From NCBI GenBank assembly GCA_037893225.1, contig JAZGUH010000112.1, forward strand, positions 2,046,001 through 2,110,000: a DNA stretch of 64,000 nucleotides, read 5' to 3'. The stretch's first letter is position 1. Each line of letters starts with the position of its first letter. Below the pieces are notes generated by a model that saw only the letters and a list, made by a program, of their open reading frames with translations, had not been told where the DNA came from and searched no databases. The position numbers were made by a program, and so were the translations under genes. The DNA is from Hippasteria phrygiana. Its lineage: Eukaryota > Echinodermata > Asteroidea > Valvatida > Goniasteridae. Shown here one piece after another: positions 55,193 through 64,000 of this stretch.

Positions 55193-55430
55193 ATCTGGGA
55201 ACTTTGTTGGGATGGCAGTGGACTTGAGCATATTTTTAATGGTCATCCCATGATTTGAAAATACCAGTCTCGACACACGATGGCTCAAAGTGGTCGCTAC
55301 ATATCGCTCTTGTCACCTTCACTTTCACCATCCAAATTCTCCGATATTTCGCATCAGTTGGAAATAAATGAAGGCTTACTCCAGCCTTCGTTGTTTTCCT
55401 GCACCCAGCAGCCACACACCTTGTCGGCAT
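55193..55430 (-). pseudogene. THAP-domain exon remnant with shortening and frameshift
   Basis: Starts MPTRCVAAGCRKTTKAGVSL with Cys5, Cys10, FP (23-24), Trp33, then CSDHF (Cys44, His47). Only 10 residues separate Trp33 from Cys44, shorter than usual for THAP (17 in human THAP1). The frame stops after SWDDH, but one frame over the sequence reads NMLKSTAIPTKFPD, the expected THAP ending, immediately followed by a strong donor GAT|GTGAGTAAG. So one extra base (or two missing) separates the halves. It lies between the COX15 3' end and the first visible PARP14-like exon, on the same strand. It may be a decayed THAP gene, a transposon remnant, or an assembly error in a real first exon. Confidence 0.55.
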
Positions 55431-56165
55431 GGCCGAAAAACACTATATTTTGCTTAGATTTAGGACTAAGAATGTACACTCAATGCATACGCGTGATGAA
55501 TGGGGCCGGCTCGAGCAGAATATGTAATGTGTCTCGGTCTACGTCACACACTTATGTTAATGAGGGTCCCACTCAGGGGGCGGAGTAGCTTGGACAAACA
55601 TTTTCAAGAATTTTTTTCTCATATTTAGTCTGGGAAATAATTGTCTCTGGACACAAATTATCATTGCCAAGATAATACTTTATCGTTTTAAGCAGGAATA
55701 ATGCGGTGTCCGACCGCACCAAACACATTTGTTTGTGTACACTTTTCACAGCGCATGTGACAAAGTTTGTCCGAGCTTGACCGAGCTAATCCTATTGGTC
55801 AATGCGCGCTGTTTGATTGACGGGCCGGATCAGTCCATTGGTGACAAAAGTCCACCACGAGTCTCATAATTTTCCTTATCAAACCGAAAGAGTTGATGGC
55901 AAGTGGGAGGATTGGTCTCATCACGATTCATCCCATCCTGGTACACCTTAGGATGGGTTCTTACATTCATAAATGAGGCAATGGTGACAGCAGTACAACA
56001 TGTAGTGCAATATGGTTGTGTTAGCAAAAGCACAAGCTCCTCATGGAGGACCTTGCAAAAATACAAGCAAATGCTGCAGATCATTAGCAAAAGCTCACCT
56101 TTATTTATATGTTAAAAAGAAAGTGCTACTCACTTTAGCATTTTCTGACCAAAAATAGCAATTGC

Positions 56166-56171
56166 TTTATT
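56166..56171 (-). terminator. candidate COX15 polyadenylation signal
   Basis: AATAAA on the minus strand about 300 nt after the COX15 stop. A second A/T-rich candidate lies near 56.10 kb. Not tested by transcript data. Confidence 0.4.
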
Positions 56172-56473
56172 CAGCCCTTTGTTGGAAATGGGAGTTAACT
56201 TTTACACACTTGAGTATACCTTTTATAACTTAAAAAAGGAAGTTTCCAATACACCCATGTTTTACAAAATATGTGAATGAAAATAATATAATTTCAAAAT
56301 TGTTTCTTTCTTTATCTGCATATAGTTCATACTGTTAGATATTTCTAGGACAGCAGCATGCCATGCCAAAGAAGGCATTACTTCTGTTTGCGAGATATTC
56401 TGCAAATTGCAAACTGCTTTAATATCCTAGTTTACATGGCTTCATTCATCACACAGAAAAGACCTTGTCTGGC

Positions 56474-56605
56474 TCATTTAGGTACCTTCCTGATTTCATG
56501 AGCAAACCATAGCGCTAGAGATAGCAGAGTCAGGGAACCAGATTGGTGGGCTGCAGCCAGTTTAGTTGGCACAAAGTACAACAAAGTGCAGATACCAAGG
56601 GTTAT
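56474..56605 (-). CDS. COX15: COX15 terminal exon
   Basis: [43 protein letters not shown]-stop. It has the fourth conserved His in AAHQSGS and the final membrane segment. Acceptor TCCACAG. Confidence 0.96.
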   Translation of the reverse strand: MTLGICTLLYFVPTKLAAAHQSGSLTLLSLALWFAHEIRKVPK

Positions 56606-59600
56606 CTGTGGAAGTAAAAGAAAAACACAATAGAATTGGGAAAAACCAATCAACTGAATTGTTAATTGTGGTCTTGCATTTAAAATTTAAAAAAAATCTT
56701 CAAGTGTTTAGGAAAAAAGTGGCAGTGTCAGTGGGGACTCCAGTTGATGCTTAAGTGTAAAAAAGAAAAGAAGAGTTTTTGTTATCCTTGACACAGATTC
56801 GATCGGACATGCAGTACTAGCTGCTAAATTGGATTTGAATTAGTCAGCCGATAGGCCTGTGTGCTCAGTGGTGAGCAGGGTGTTTATGATTTCAAGTCCA
56901 ACCTAAGTACGACAATTTGTTTGGGCTACAGAAGCAGGAAGTATTAATTTACATCATCTCCAATGTAAACAATTCTTTAACCCCAACGTCTTAGGCATTT
57001 AATTTGGGGTAATTAAAGTACACTGCATACTACAGTTTACTACAAGTAGTGTTTTGTTGTAATAGGTGAGGTAAGGGTTAATTAGCGAAAGGAACCATAA
57101 ATGCCATAATTTCATTAACTCCAACAGCAGGTTGTGTTGAATTTTGATGGGTTCAGGACTGTAGCGCTTTGCCACCATTACTTTACATGGAGCTATGATG
57201 CCCCAATTTGTCCAAGTCCAAAGAATGTGCCATAGGTATAGACCAATCCGGCGACCAAAATTAGAAGCAAGGTGTCAAGGTGAAATTTGAAGAATTTGTC
57301 TAGGGTATTAACCCTTTCCTTACCAATGTTGAGTTTATTCGACAAGGAAACGACACAACAGAGCATGTGGTAAAGTAAACTGTCTATACATGTAATAAAA
57401 ACCAATGGTACATGTATTATTATATTCGCTGCCATTAAACACAAGAAAAAACGTTTGCAAGTTTTAAATGTAGGGAATCTATAAATTGGTTCGAAGTGTC
57501 GCCCAGGTGTACAGCATTCCGGTGAAAGAATTTCAATTGGAATTTCAGATAGTACAGGTGAATGATAATGACTGATATCTTACTTGTACAGCACTCATTG
57601 CCAGCATGCAGTTGACAGCTAGGTTGGCTCTTGATGGTAGCGGCACCCTACGGGCAAGCAGCCAAAGCCCAGCTGCAGCTGCTGCTGTTGAGGTACCCTG
57701 CATGCAGGACACGCATCATAAACACATTAGTAACGGCAAGATTCTCAATTTCTATAAATTTTGCATGAATTTTCAAGAAAACTGGCAGGAGTCCGATTTC
57801 AACCTGTGACCTCCGAAATATCTCGCCCCCCGAACAAAGATACTGACAAATTGGGAGGCAGCCAACATAAAGCAAGATAGTTCAGTTGGTTGAGCAACGG
57901 TACAGTATTCCAGAGGTTGCAGGTTCAAATCCCATTCCTGCAAGTTTTCTTTGTTTATTTTGAAAATTCATTTTTATTATTTTGACTTTTTGCAGGGGAG
58001 AGGGTGCCCATAGGGACTTCCAAAAATGAAACCCCAAAAAGATCCAACAGTTCAATGATACAAACTGATGATAGATCATAAGAAGGACATCCTCTTCAAT
58101 ATGAAGTTGAATACAACATGCCACACAACTGCCTGTAGACTTTATGCATAACAACAATCTTGGAGGTAAATGTCTGTTACTGTAAGTTAAGCATAAGTAG
58201 ACCTTTTGTGCTAACATTGATACATAAATTGAATGACAACAAAACTTACACATAAGGTCTGTTTAATGAAAACACGAGGCACACAAATGACAGTACATGT
58301 ACATGTACTTACAAGTATGCGGTGGTCAAACTGCACAGTGGTAGGGTTCTCAAAGACATTCTTGTACTTGGGCTCAATTATAGCCATGATGTCATCGGGT
58401 ACCCACTTGTCAGCCATCTTGGGGAAAGAGTTGTACACCAGGCCCGCATCCAGCCCAGCCACAAAAGCACCTGAGATGCCAAGCAACAATTGTAACATTC
58501 TTAATGCAGAAATTAGAAGCTCAATCATTTTGAACACTGATATTTTTAAGATATGCTTCCTGTTTTAGGGACACTCAAATTGTCGCAATGTTGTTATACT
58601 ACAGGATTCTTTTTTAGATTGATCAAAGAAATTGACAAGAGCAGGACTTGAACCTGTGAACTCTTGATTACCACTCTTCCAGCTGACCTATCTTGACCTA
58701 TATCGGTAATCCCCCAGTTGTTAAATATCTTTGTTAAGGGGTACAATATACATGTACTAGCTAGTAGCTCAGATGACAAGTACAGTAATCCAGAGGTCAC
58801 AGGTTCAACTCCTATTCTTCATCAATTTTCTTTGTTTACTCTCCAAGTTGATTAAATCTCCTAGTCAGTTTTCCTTGTGGTTTGTTTGATGATTTATTAC
58901 GATGTGAAAAACCATCCTTTCTGTTGGGATTATGTTGGAGTTCAGACATAAATGACACAAACCTCAATTGCAACTTGCCATGCTTGCCCTTTTCCACTTA
59001 CATCAAGAACAAAACACCTTTTTGCACATCTTTTCAATTTGTGTTTATTCAAACTCTGGTTCCATACGGAAATCTTTTTGGACATGCATGCTGGCATCAT
59101 TTCAACACTATGTACATGTACACGTACAATGTCACATTCCATATTTGGCTTTTCCGAAATTTTCGGAATAGCCAGTTTATTGTTCAGATTGTTTGGCTTC
59201 TTCTTCTTGTTCTTTCAAAAATGCCATAGACAATGCACATGTTTTATTCCACCGATCACTTTTGCCATTCAACAAACTTCTATCTTAATGAGAGTTGGCA
59301 TACACTGAGACCCTGTACTGAACTCGTGCTATTACTCGACGTCATCATGTATCAAATTACAAGCAATTAAAGATTAATAGATTTAATCTTTGAAAATCAA
59401 TATAAATCGACCTTGGGAGCCCTGAACTTGATTTTTGTGAAAATTGATAATATAAACCAGGCTCTTCATTTCATCTCGTGTGCGTCAAATCACGTGACCC
59501 TTCCTCCTGGTCCAAACCGGAAGTGCCCTATAATTTGAAAGTGGAAAAAGATGTTAACTTGCTTTCAACGATGTTAGTCTCCGGCTAGATTGTACCTTAC

Positions 59601-62600
59601 AGAAAAATTACCGGTGACATAACATGTTGGAGCGCCCTCTAGCGGCAGGTTGAAAAATGTTTAAAATGAATTTACAGAACCATAGGTCCAATTAAGCTCA
59701 AACTTGTTTTGTTGGTAGACCGACTTGTATTGTAGATGAAAATTTACGTGACGTCATGATGATGTCATCATACATTAATATGGTAATTTCTTTTTTTTCC
59801 ATCTTATTCTATCACAAATGCCATAGACAAAGCACATGTTTCATTTTCGGTGCCACTTTTGCCATTAAACAAAGGTCAATCTTAATGAAAATGGGCATAC
59901 ACTTAGACCCTGTGCTGAACTCGTGCATGTTGCTCTGATGTCATAATGACGTCATCACGTGTCATGTGACGTCATCTTAAAGGTGCATTTTTTGAAGGGC
60001 CTATATCTAGAGAACTGTACCAATTGAGTTCAAATTTGATATCTAGTAGCCCAGTATGTTATGGATAAAAATTGACGTGACATGACGACGTCATCCTACG
60101 ATTTTATATTAATTATTTTTAGCCTTCAGGCAATATCGCATCAGCAGAACATGCTAAATACAAAATTCTTTTTGCAATTTCTTAGCTGATACATTCTTTC
60201 ATATAAATGTGAAAAATGTGTGACGTCATGATGACGTCATCTAAAATGTTTTTTTAACACATATATAAGGGTAGGTCTGATCATAAAAAATGGTAAGTAG
60301 GTGTATAGTTTCACAAGCAGGCAAAATCCAAAGTGAGATCATGATGACGTCTTCATCTAGTTTTAAATATTTTTCAAAATTATACTTTATTCTAATTGCA
60401 AAATCTCCTTAAATAACATTATGAATTCACTTTCATTTTCACTTTTACAAGGTAGATTTTGGTGAGAATTGGAAACCTCCGGAAAAGCCATGTGTTCTGT
60501 CTGCGTGACAGACACACAACCTCTTAGTCTCTTTCTTATTTGCTGAATTTTGATATTGCATCCCTTTGGTGATTACCTGTGCTGTGGGCATCCATGTGTA
60601 GGAGCATGGCATTGTTAACCCTTTGCGTACGGAAAAGTACCACCAGGCCGGATGACGCCGTTTGTGCAGTTTCAATCCATTGTTGGATTAGTGTTTATGT
60701 TACGCTTGACTGCACAAACACATTGTAGCAGTTCGCTTGGCTGCCAGAACCGCCTCGACACCTTGACGTCTCCCGTAAAAACCCGTACTCAAGGGTCAAT
60801 GCTTACTTTTATTACAATTTTTTATTTTCAAATTATATGCTACAATACTGAACTCTGGTCTTTACAATGTACCTGTGTAGATGGAACACTGTTCTCTGGT
60901 AAATGTGATGTTAAAATGCTGCGTGTAATAAACTGAATGTAAACAAACAGGATTTGACAGGAGTCCAACCTACAATTAGAAGGTCCTCGGAAAGGGCCAA
61001 ATCCAGATCCTTTGATACTTTGCTGTCATTATCTTTCAAAAGTTATTTATTTCACATTTCAGTACTCAACAAAATACTGCATGTTCATGTACCTGATAAA
61101 GCTGTGAAGAATACTAATGCCATAGTTGCATATGCACACTTCCTCAACAATGGCAGATATCGGCTATCAGCAATCTAAGGGAAATAAATTAATATTATTA
61201 AATCGACTCATTCTACTGTTTGACAATTTCTCCATGGATTCGGTGGAGCAAACAAAAATATGAGCTGACCATGACATGAACCCAAGATATTAACTTGCGA
61301 GTTCTTCAGCCCTGTTTCATGGGCGTTATTCAGAGAAGTTATGGTATGATTGCCATTCAAAAATTAAGCACACAGCATAGATAACCCCTATGAAATTTTG
61401 TGCAATGCTCTGCTCAGATTTTGCAAGTCCATAACAAATTATAACTCAAGTGATTTTGCAATATTTGCAAGTGGCATTCATGAAATTCTACTGTGAGAGG
61501 TCATTCTCCGTGACATTCAACACAAGTCAAGAAACAAATATTTTCTAATCAGTGTCCATGTGATTTATTAGATGACAAGAAAACATACCTAAACAAGAAA
61601 TGCTCACAGAAATGTACAATGTACTTCACAACTGATGAGTTATTTCTTTAAGGTGCATGTTTCAGTCTACGACTTTTTATCTGTCATTAATGTCTCATCT
61701 TGCCCCATGTCCACCCATCCAACAAGCCAAAAATCATTCTCGGCCTGTTGATTTTACAAGCAATAAAAAATGCACACATGCAAGCCTGTTTCTTCGGATT
61801 TGAAAGCAGTCCAAATGTGACACAAACCCAGATTGCAACAAAGAAGTATTGGTGTTAGATTTGGCTAGGGTGGACAGTACTGCAGTCATAAATCTCTGTG
61901 TTTGATAAAACCTCGTCTCTCGTGGTGATGTTCAATCATATTTCTTCTGCAGCGATTACCAAAACAGTTTCCCATAATGACCACAATCTCAAATCTCAAC
62001 AGCATCTCCACAATTTGTCTGTGAGACACCAGTGATGTTTGCTTACTGGTTTGTGCTGCAGCAGGTGTGATAATCCACTCCACAGCATGAGTGAATACAG
62101 AGCAAAGGCTGAGCCAAGATGACTGACCAGTCTGTACTGACTGACCCGCGGCATGTCCGTGGGCTGGGGCTCCTTCAGACCACTTTTGACCATGTACCAG
62201 CCCAGCAGTCCCTACGTGAAGAAATAAACCACTGAATAACTTTCACCATCACTCCTCGCAAAAGGTTATCACTAAAGCAGACAAAAAAAATTGGTGTTGA
62301 AACCAACATTTATAAAAATGGAAAACATTTTGAATTCCATCTTGAAATCTGGAATTGTTTTTTGTCAAAACAAGGGGTCAGGACTGTAACAACTTCAAAA
62401 GGTTATTGTGGAAGCTCAGGAATGAGCTACGGGAACACACAATACAACACATTCAAGGTTATTGCATAGAATTTCAGGATTTTTGAATTTTGCTACCTGC
62501 CACCTGTTTTGCGGGGACTGAAGATACAGGTCATGAGCTGGGCATCCTGCACGATTGCCAACTGGCCATGGGGTGCATTTCAACTCGCTCAAACATTGCC

Positions 62601-63352
62601 AATGTTTGCCAATTTTGTGAACAATTGTCCACTGGGTGTGCACAAAAGTTTGGCAAAGGCTGTGCAATGTGAGTGGAATGCAACCAATTCATCGTATGGC
62701 AATTATACACAAGGTTTGACCCTGATTGATGCACAGGGTTGGTTCACCTGCATGCTCATACTTTATTGTTGCCACATGGCAAGGCAACATCTTCAAAAGT
62801 TGGTGCATGAGTGGATAGCTAATCACAACAACAGCAGCAATTTCCAGTCTTTGACAGGGATGAGATTGGCTGAAAATAAAAAATCCACGAAATCTGCAGT
62901 GTTTGGGGGTCGCCGAGGACCCCAGAGCAACGTATAAGGGTCTATAGTTTGTATTTGCCTAAAGGCATCCTTTAAAAAAAAAATTATATTTGTCTATATC
63001 CACTTTTACATGTAGAAAACACCTTTAGGGTAACACCTCAGGAATTCAAAATTTCAAAAGAGATTCTTTTAAAATTCTGGAATCAGTTAAAATCCCGACA
63101 GAAAAATCCTGAAATCAGGAATAATGCTGTAAAATCTCACCCCTGCTTATATTGTGTCTAAATACCTGGAATATGAGCAAGGATCCATAGATTAGCACCC
63201 TTGGCTTCATGGCCTTCGTAAACCAACCCTTCTTCCAGAAGTAAGCAGCAGGAAGGAGGAACGCCAAGCCAATAGAGCGCCCCCACATGCGATGGCCGTA
63301 CTCCATGCGCCAGATCCACTTGAACTCATCCAAGGTGATGTCACGGTGCACA
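56474..63352 (-). CDS. COX15: COX15, heme A synthase (5' part off window)
   Basis: Exons in transcript order: 63166-63352, 62047-62211, 61093-61174, 58313-58470, 57584-57697, 56474-56605 (stop TGA at 56474-56476). All junctions are GT/AG and in frame, giving ~279 residues, the C-terminal two thirds of the usual ~410-residue protein. COX15 is the multi-pass mitochondrial inner-membrane enzyme that oxidises heme O to heme A for cytochrome c oxidase (family knowledge). The conserved histidines are present: HRMWGR, SHLGSA, FDHRIL and AAHQSGS. The C-terminus HEIRKVPK matches the metazoan ending. The targeting peptide and first membrane segment should lie beyond base 64,000. Confidence 0.95.
57584..57697 (-). 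CDS. COX15: COX15 exon, Ala-rich membrane helix
   Basis: 38 codons: [38 protein letters not shown]. Phase 0/0 between FDHRIL and ITLGIC; acceptor ATGCAG, donor CAA|GTAAGA. Confidence 0.9.
57778..57970. repeat. head-to-head SINE pair in COX15 intron
   Basis: A minus-oriented 3' fragment (AACTGGCAGGAGTCCGATTT) and leader (GAACAAAGATACTGACAAAT) runs directly into a plus-oriented copy with A box AGATAGTTCAGTTGGTTGAG and B box GGTTCAAATCC. Confidence 0.7.
58313..58470 (-). CDS. COX15: COX15 exon with AGLDAG and FDHR motifs
   Basis: [33 protein letters not shown], then [10 protein letters not shown]: the most conserved COX15 signature, with the third conserved His. Acceptor TCTCAG, donor CTT|GTAAGT. 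Confidence 0.96.
58615..58850. repeat. second head-to-head SINE pair in COX15 intron
   Basis: Minus copy (GACAAGAGCAGGACTTGAAC … ACCTATCTTGACC) followed by a plus copy (B box GGTTCAACTCC, tail CAATTTTCTTTGTTTACTCT). Both are more diverged than the copies elsewhere. Confidence 0.6.
59147..60527 (+). mobile_element. Helentron/HINE-like element in COX15 intron
   Basis: 5' head TTGGCTTTTCCGAAATTTTC then GGAATAGCC; interior shares GTGACGTCATCTTAAAGGTG, CATATCTAGAGAAC and GTGTGACGTCATGATGACGT with the 27-31 kb element; 3' end CGGAAAAGCCATGTG, hairpin to ACACA, CTCTTAG. Confidence 0.6.
60615..60800. mobile_element. AACCCCTTGNGTACGG MITE, copy 4
   Basis: TTAACCCTTTGCGTACGG at the left, CCGTACTCAAGGGTCAA at the right, with the same internal sequence as copy 3. 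Sits in a COX15 intron just right of the 59.1-60.5 kb Helentron-like element. Confidence 0.7.
61093..61174 (-). CDS. COX15: COX15 exon, membrane segment
   Basis: 82-nt exon: [20 protein letters not shown] then VFFTALS, leading into the SGAFVAG motif across the junction. Acceptor CCTTAG, donor TCAG|GTACAT. Confidence 0.92.
61175..62046. other. COX15 intron
   Basis: AT-rich, no repeat family or exon recognised. Confidence 0.45.
62047..62211 (-). CDS. COX15: COX15 exon with [12 protein letters not shown] motif
   Basis: 55 codons: [14 protein letters not shown], then [20 protein letters not shown], with the second conserved His and a membrane helix. Acceptor ACGTAG, donor CCA|GTAAGC, phase 0/0. 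Confidence 0.95.
62212..63165. other. COX15 intron
   Basis: Contains a moderately long plus-strand open frame (62509-62937) without a recognisable domain. No splice-consistent exon. Confidence 0.4.
63166..63352 (-). CDS. COX15: COX15 first visible exon
   Basis: Encodes [39 protein letters not shown] and [11 protein letters not shown]…LLIFQ: the HR.WGR heme-ligand motif and a membrane segment. Begins one base into a split codon after TTGCAG; donor CAG|GTATTT. Confidence 0.95.
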
Positions 63353-63631
63353 CTGCAATAAGAAATGAACTCACAATGGACCTTAGGTATAGCGGCCACA
63401 TTCAGATTTTGTAACTATGTAATCGGTCCAAGGGTTAACAAAGATACATTTGTATTACCCTCTAAGATGGCTGCTGTGCATAAGGTCTATGAGAGACATG
63501 ATGGGGCATCAAGGGGAGGAAATACATGTAGGGGTAGGGTTGGTGGAAGTGTCTCCACGAGCCAACTGTCTGACTTGCTCAATGGGCAAGCAGAAATTAT
63601 TTTTAACAGGCAGTTTGTGCTTGTATAAAAT

Positions 63632-64000
63632 GTGACCCGCTCCAGAAAAAGGTGATATAAGTCGCGCTATGCATTTACGTGTAATGGCCCTTTCAACTGA
63701 GAGGGTGAAATCGTTTGTCAAAATTCATTTTTTTTTTTTTGTCTTTAATGACATCTTAAACATCTAAAGTTTCAGGTTTGGTGCACAACAATGTTGATTT
63801 CAGTGAATAAAGTGAAAAAATTACCTTTTTAGAGTGCATTGTTCCATTGCATTGTATTAGAACTAGCTATTTCAAAGCCTGCTTTTCTGTTGTGCAATTT
63901 GAACTCCATAGAACTAATTAATATGCAAAAACGCGATATCTCCAGAACGGAAAGGGCTTTGGAGCTCTATCATGTACCAAATGAAAGCCTACATTGTGGG
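63632..64000. mobile_element. GTGACCYGCTC element, truncated by window end
   Basis: Begins GTGACCCGCTCCAGAAAAAG and shares its interior with the 12.5-12.9 kb element in the opposite orientation. The right end is beyond the window. Confidence 0.7.

Noticed and set aside
57193..57444. Hydrophobic open frame (minus) inside a COX15 intron, possible alternative last exon
   Set aside because: The membrane-like stretch [18 protein letters not shown] lacks an acceptor in phase, and the true terminal exon at 56474-56605 matches COX15 clearly.

Overview
This is a eukaryotic nuclear window: intron-rich, AT-rich, full of transposable elements, with short exons bounded by GT/AG splice sites. Protein-coding content is almost entirely on the minus strand. 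Dense TACATGTAC-type motifs, tRNA-derived SINEs, Harbinger-like and Helentron-like elements and a PARP14-like gene suggest a marine invertebrate, perhaps a deuterostome such as an echinoderm or hemichordate. The species assignment is inference and cannot be settled from the sequence alone.

Two genes can be assembled from phase-matched exons. (1) A PARP14-like mono-ADP-ribosyltransferase gene (minus strand) covers about 53.75 kb down to the left edge. I place 22 exons encoding about 1,841 residues. In order they give an acidic low-complexity N-terminal part, three RRM-like domains, a long KH-like region, three macrodomains, a short KH-like segment and a WWE domain. The C-terminal ADP-ribosyltransferase domain is not seen and should lie beyond base 1. 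(2) The 3' part of COX15 (heme A synthase; six exons, 63.35 to 56.47 kb, minus strand) encodes the last ~279 residues through the stop codon. Its N-terminal exons lie past base 64,000.

Two THAP zinc-finger coding remnants are also on the minus strand. One (7.1-7.6 kb) is nested in the 7.7-kb intron before the WWE exon and carries an in-frame TGA just before its AVPT-like motif. The other (55.19-55.43 kb) lies between COX15 and the PARP14-like exons and has an internal shortening plus a frameshift.

The introns hold most of the novelty. There is a Helentron/HINE-like family packed with TGACGTCA palindromes (25-31 kb and 59-60.5 kb) with tandem heads and ~600-bp internal repeats. A 1.34-kb Harbinger-like element with TAA target duplications encodes a helix-turn-helix. 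A group of elements with TTTTCACACTA termini has family-specific GC-rich subterminal repeats and a Myb/SANT-like fragment. There is also a ~98-bp tRNA-derived SINE with a 12-bp target duplication, a TTAA-flanked MITE family, an LTR-like pair of identical 101-bp repeats, minisatellite elements and several perfect hairpins. Exon boundaries were placed by eye from splice signals, reading-frame continuity and homology; none was tested by alignment or RNA data.
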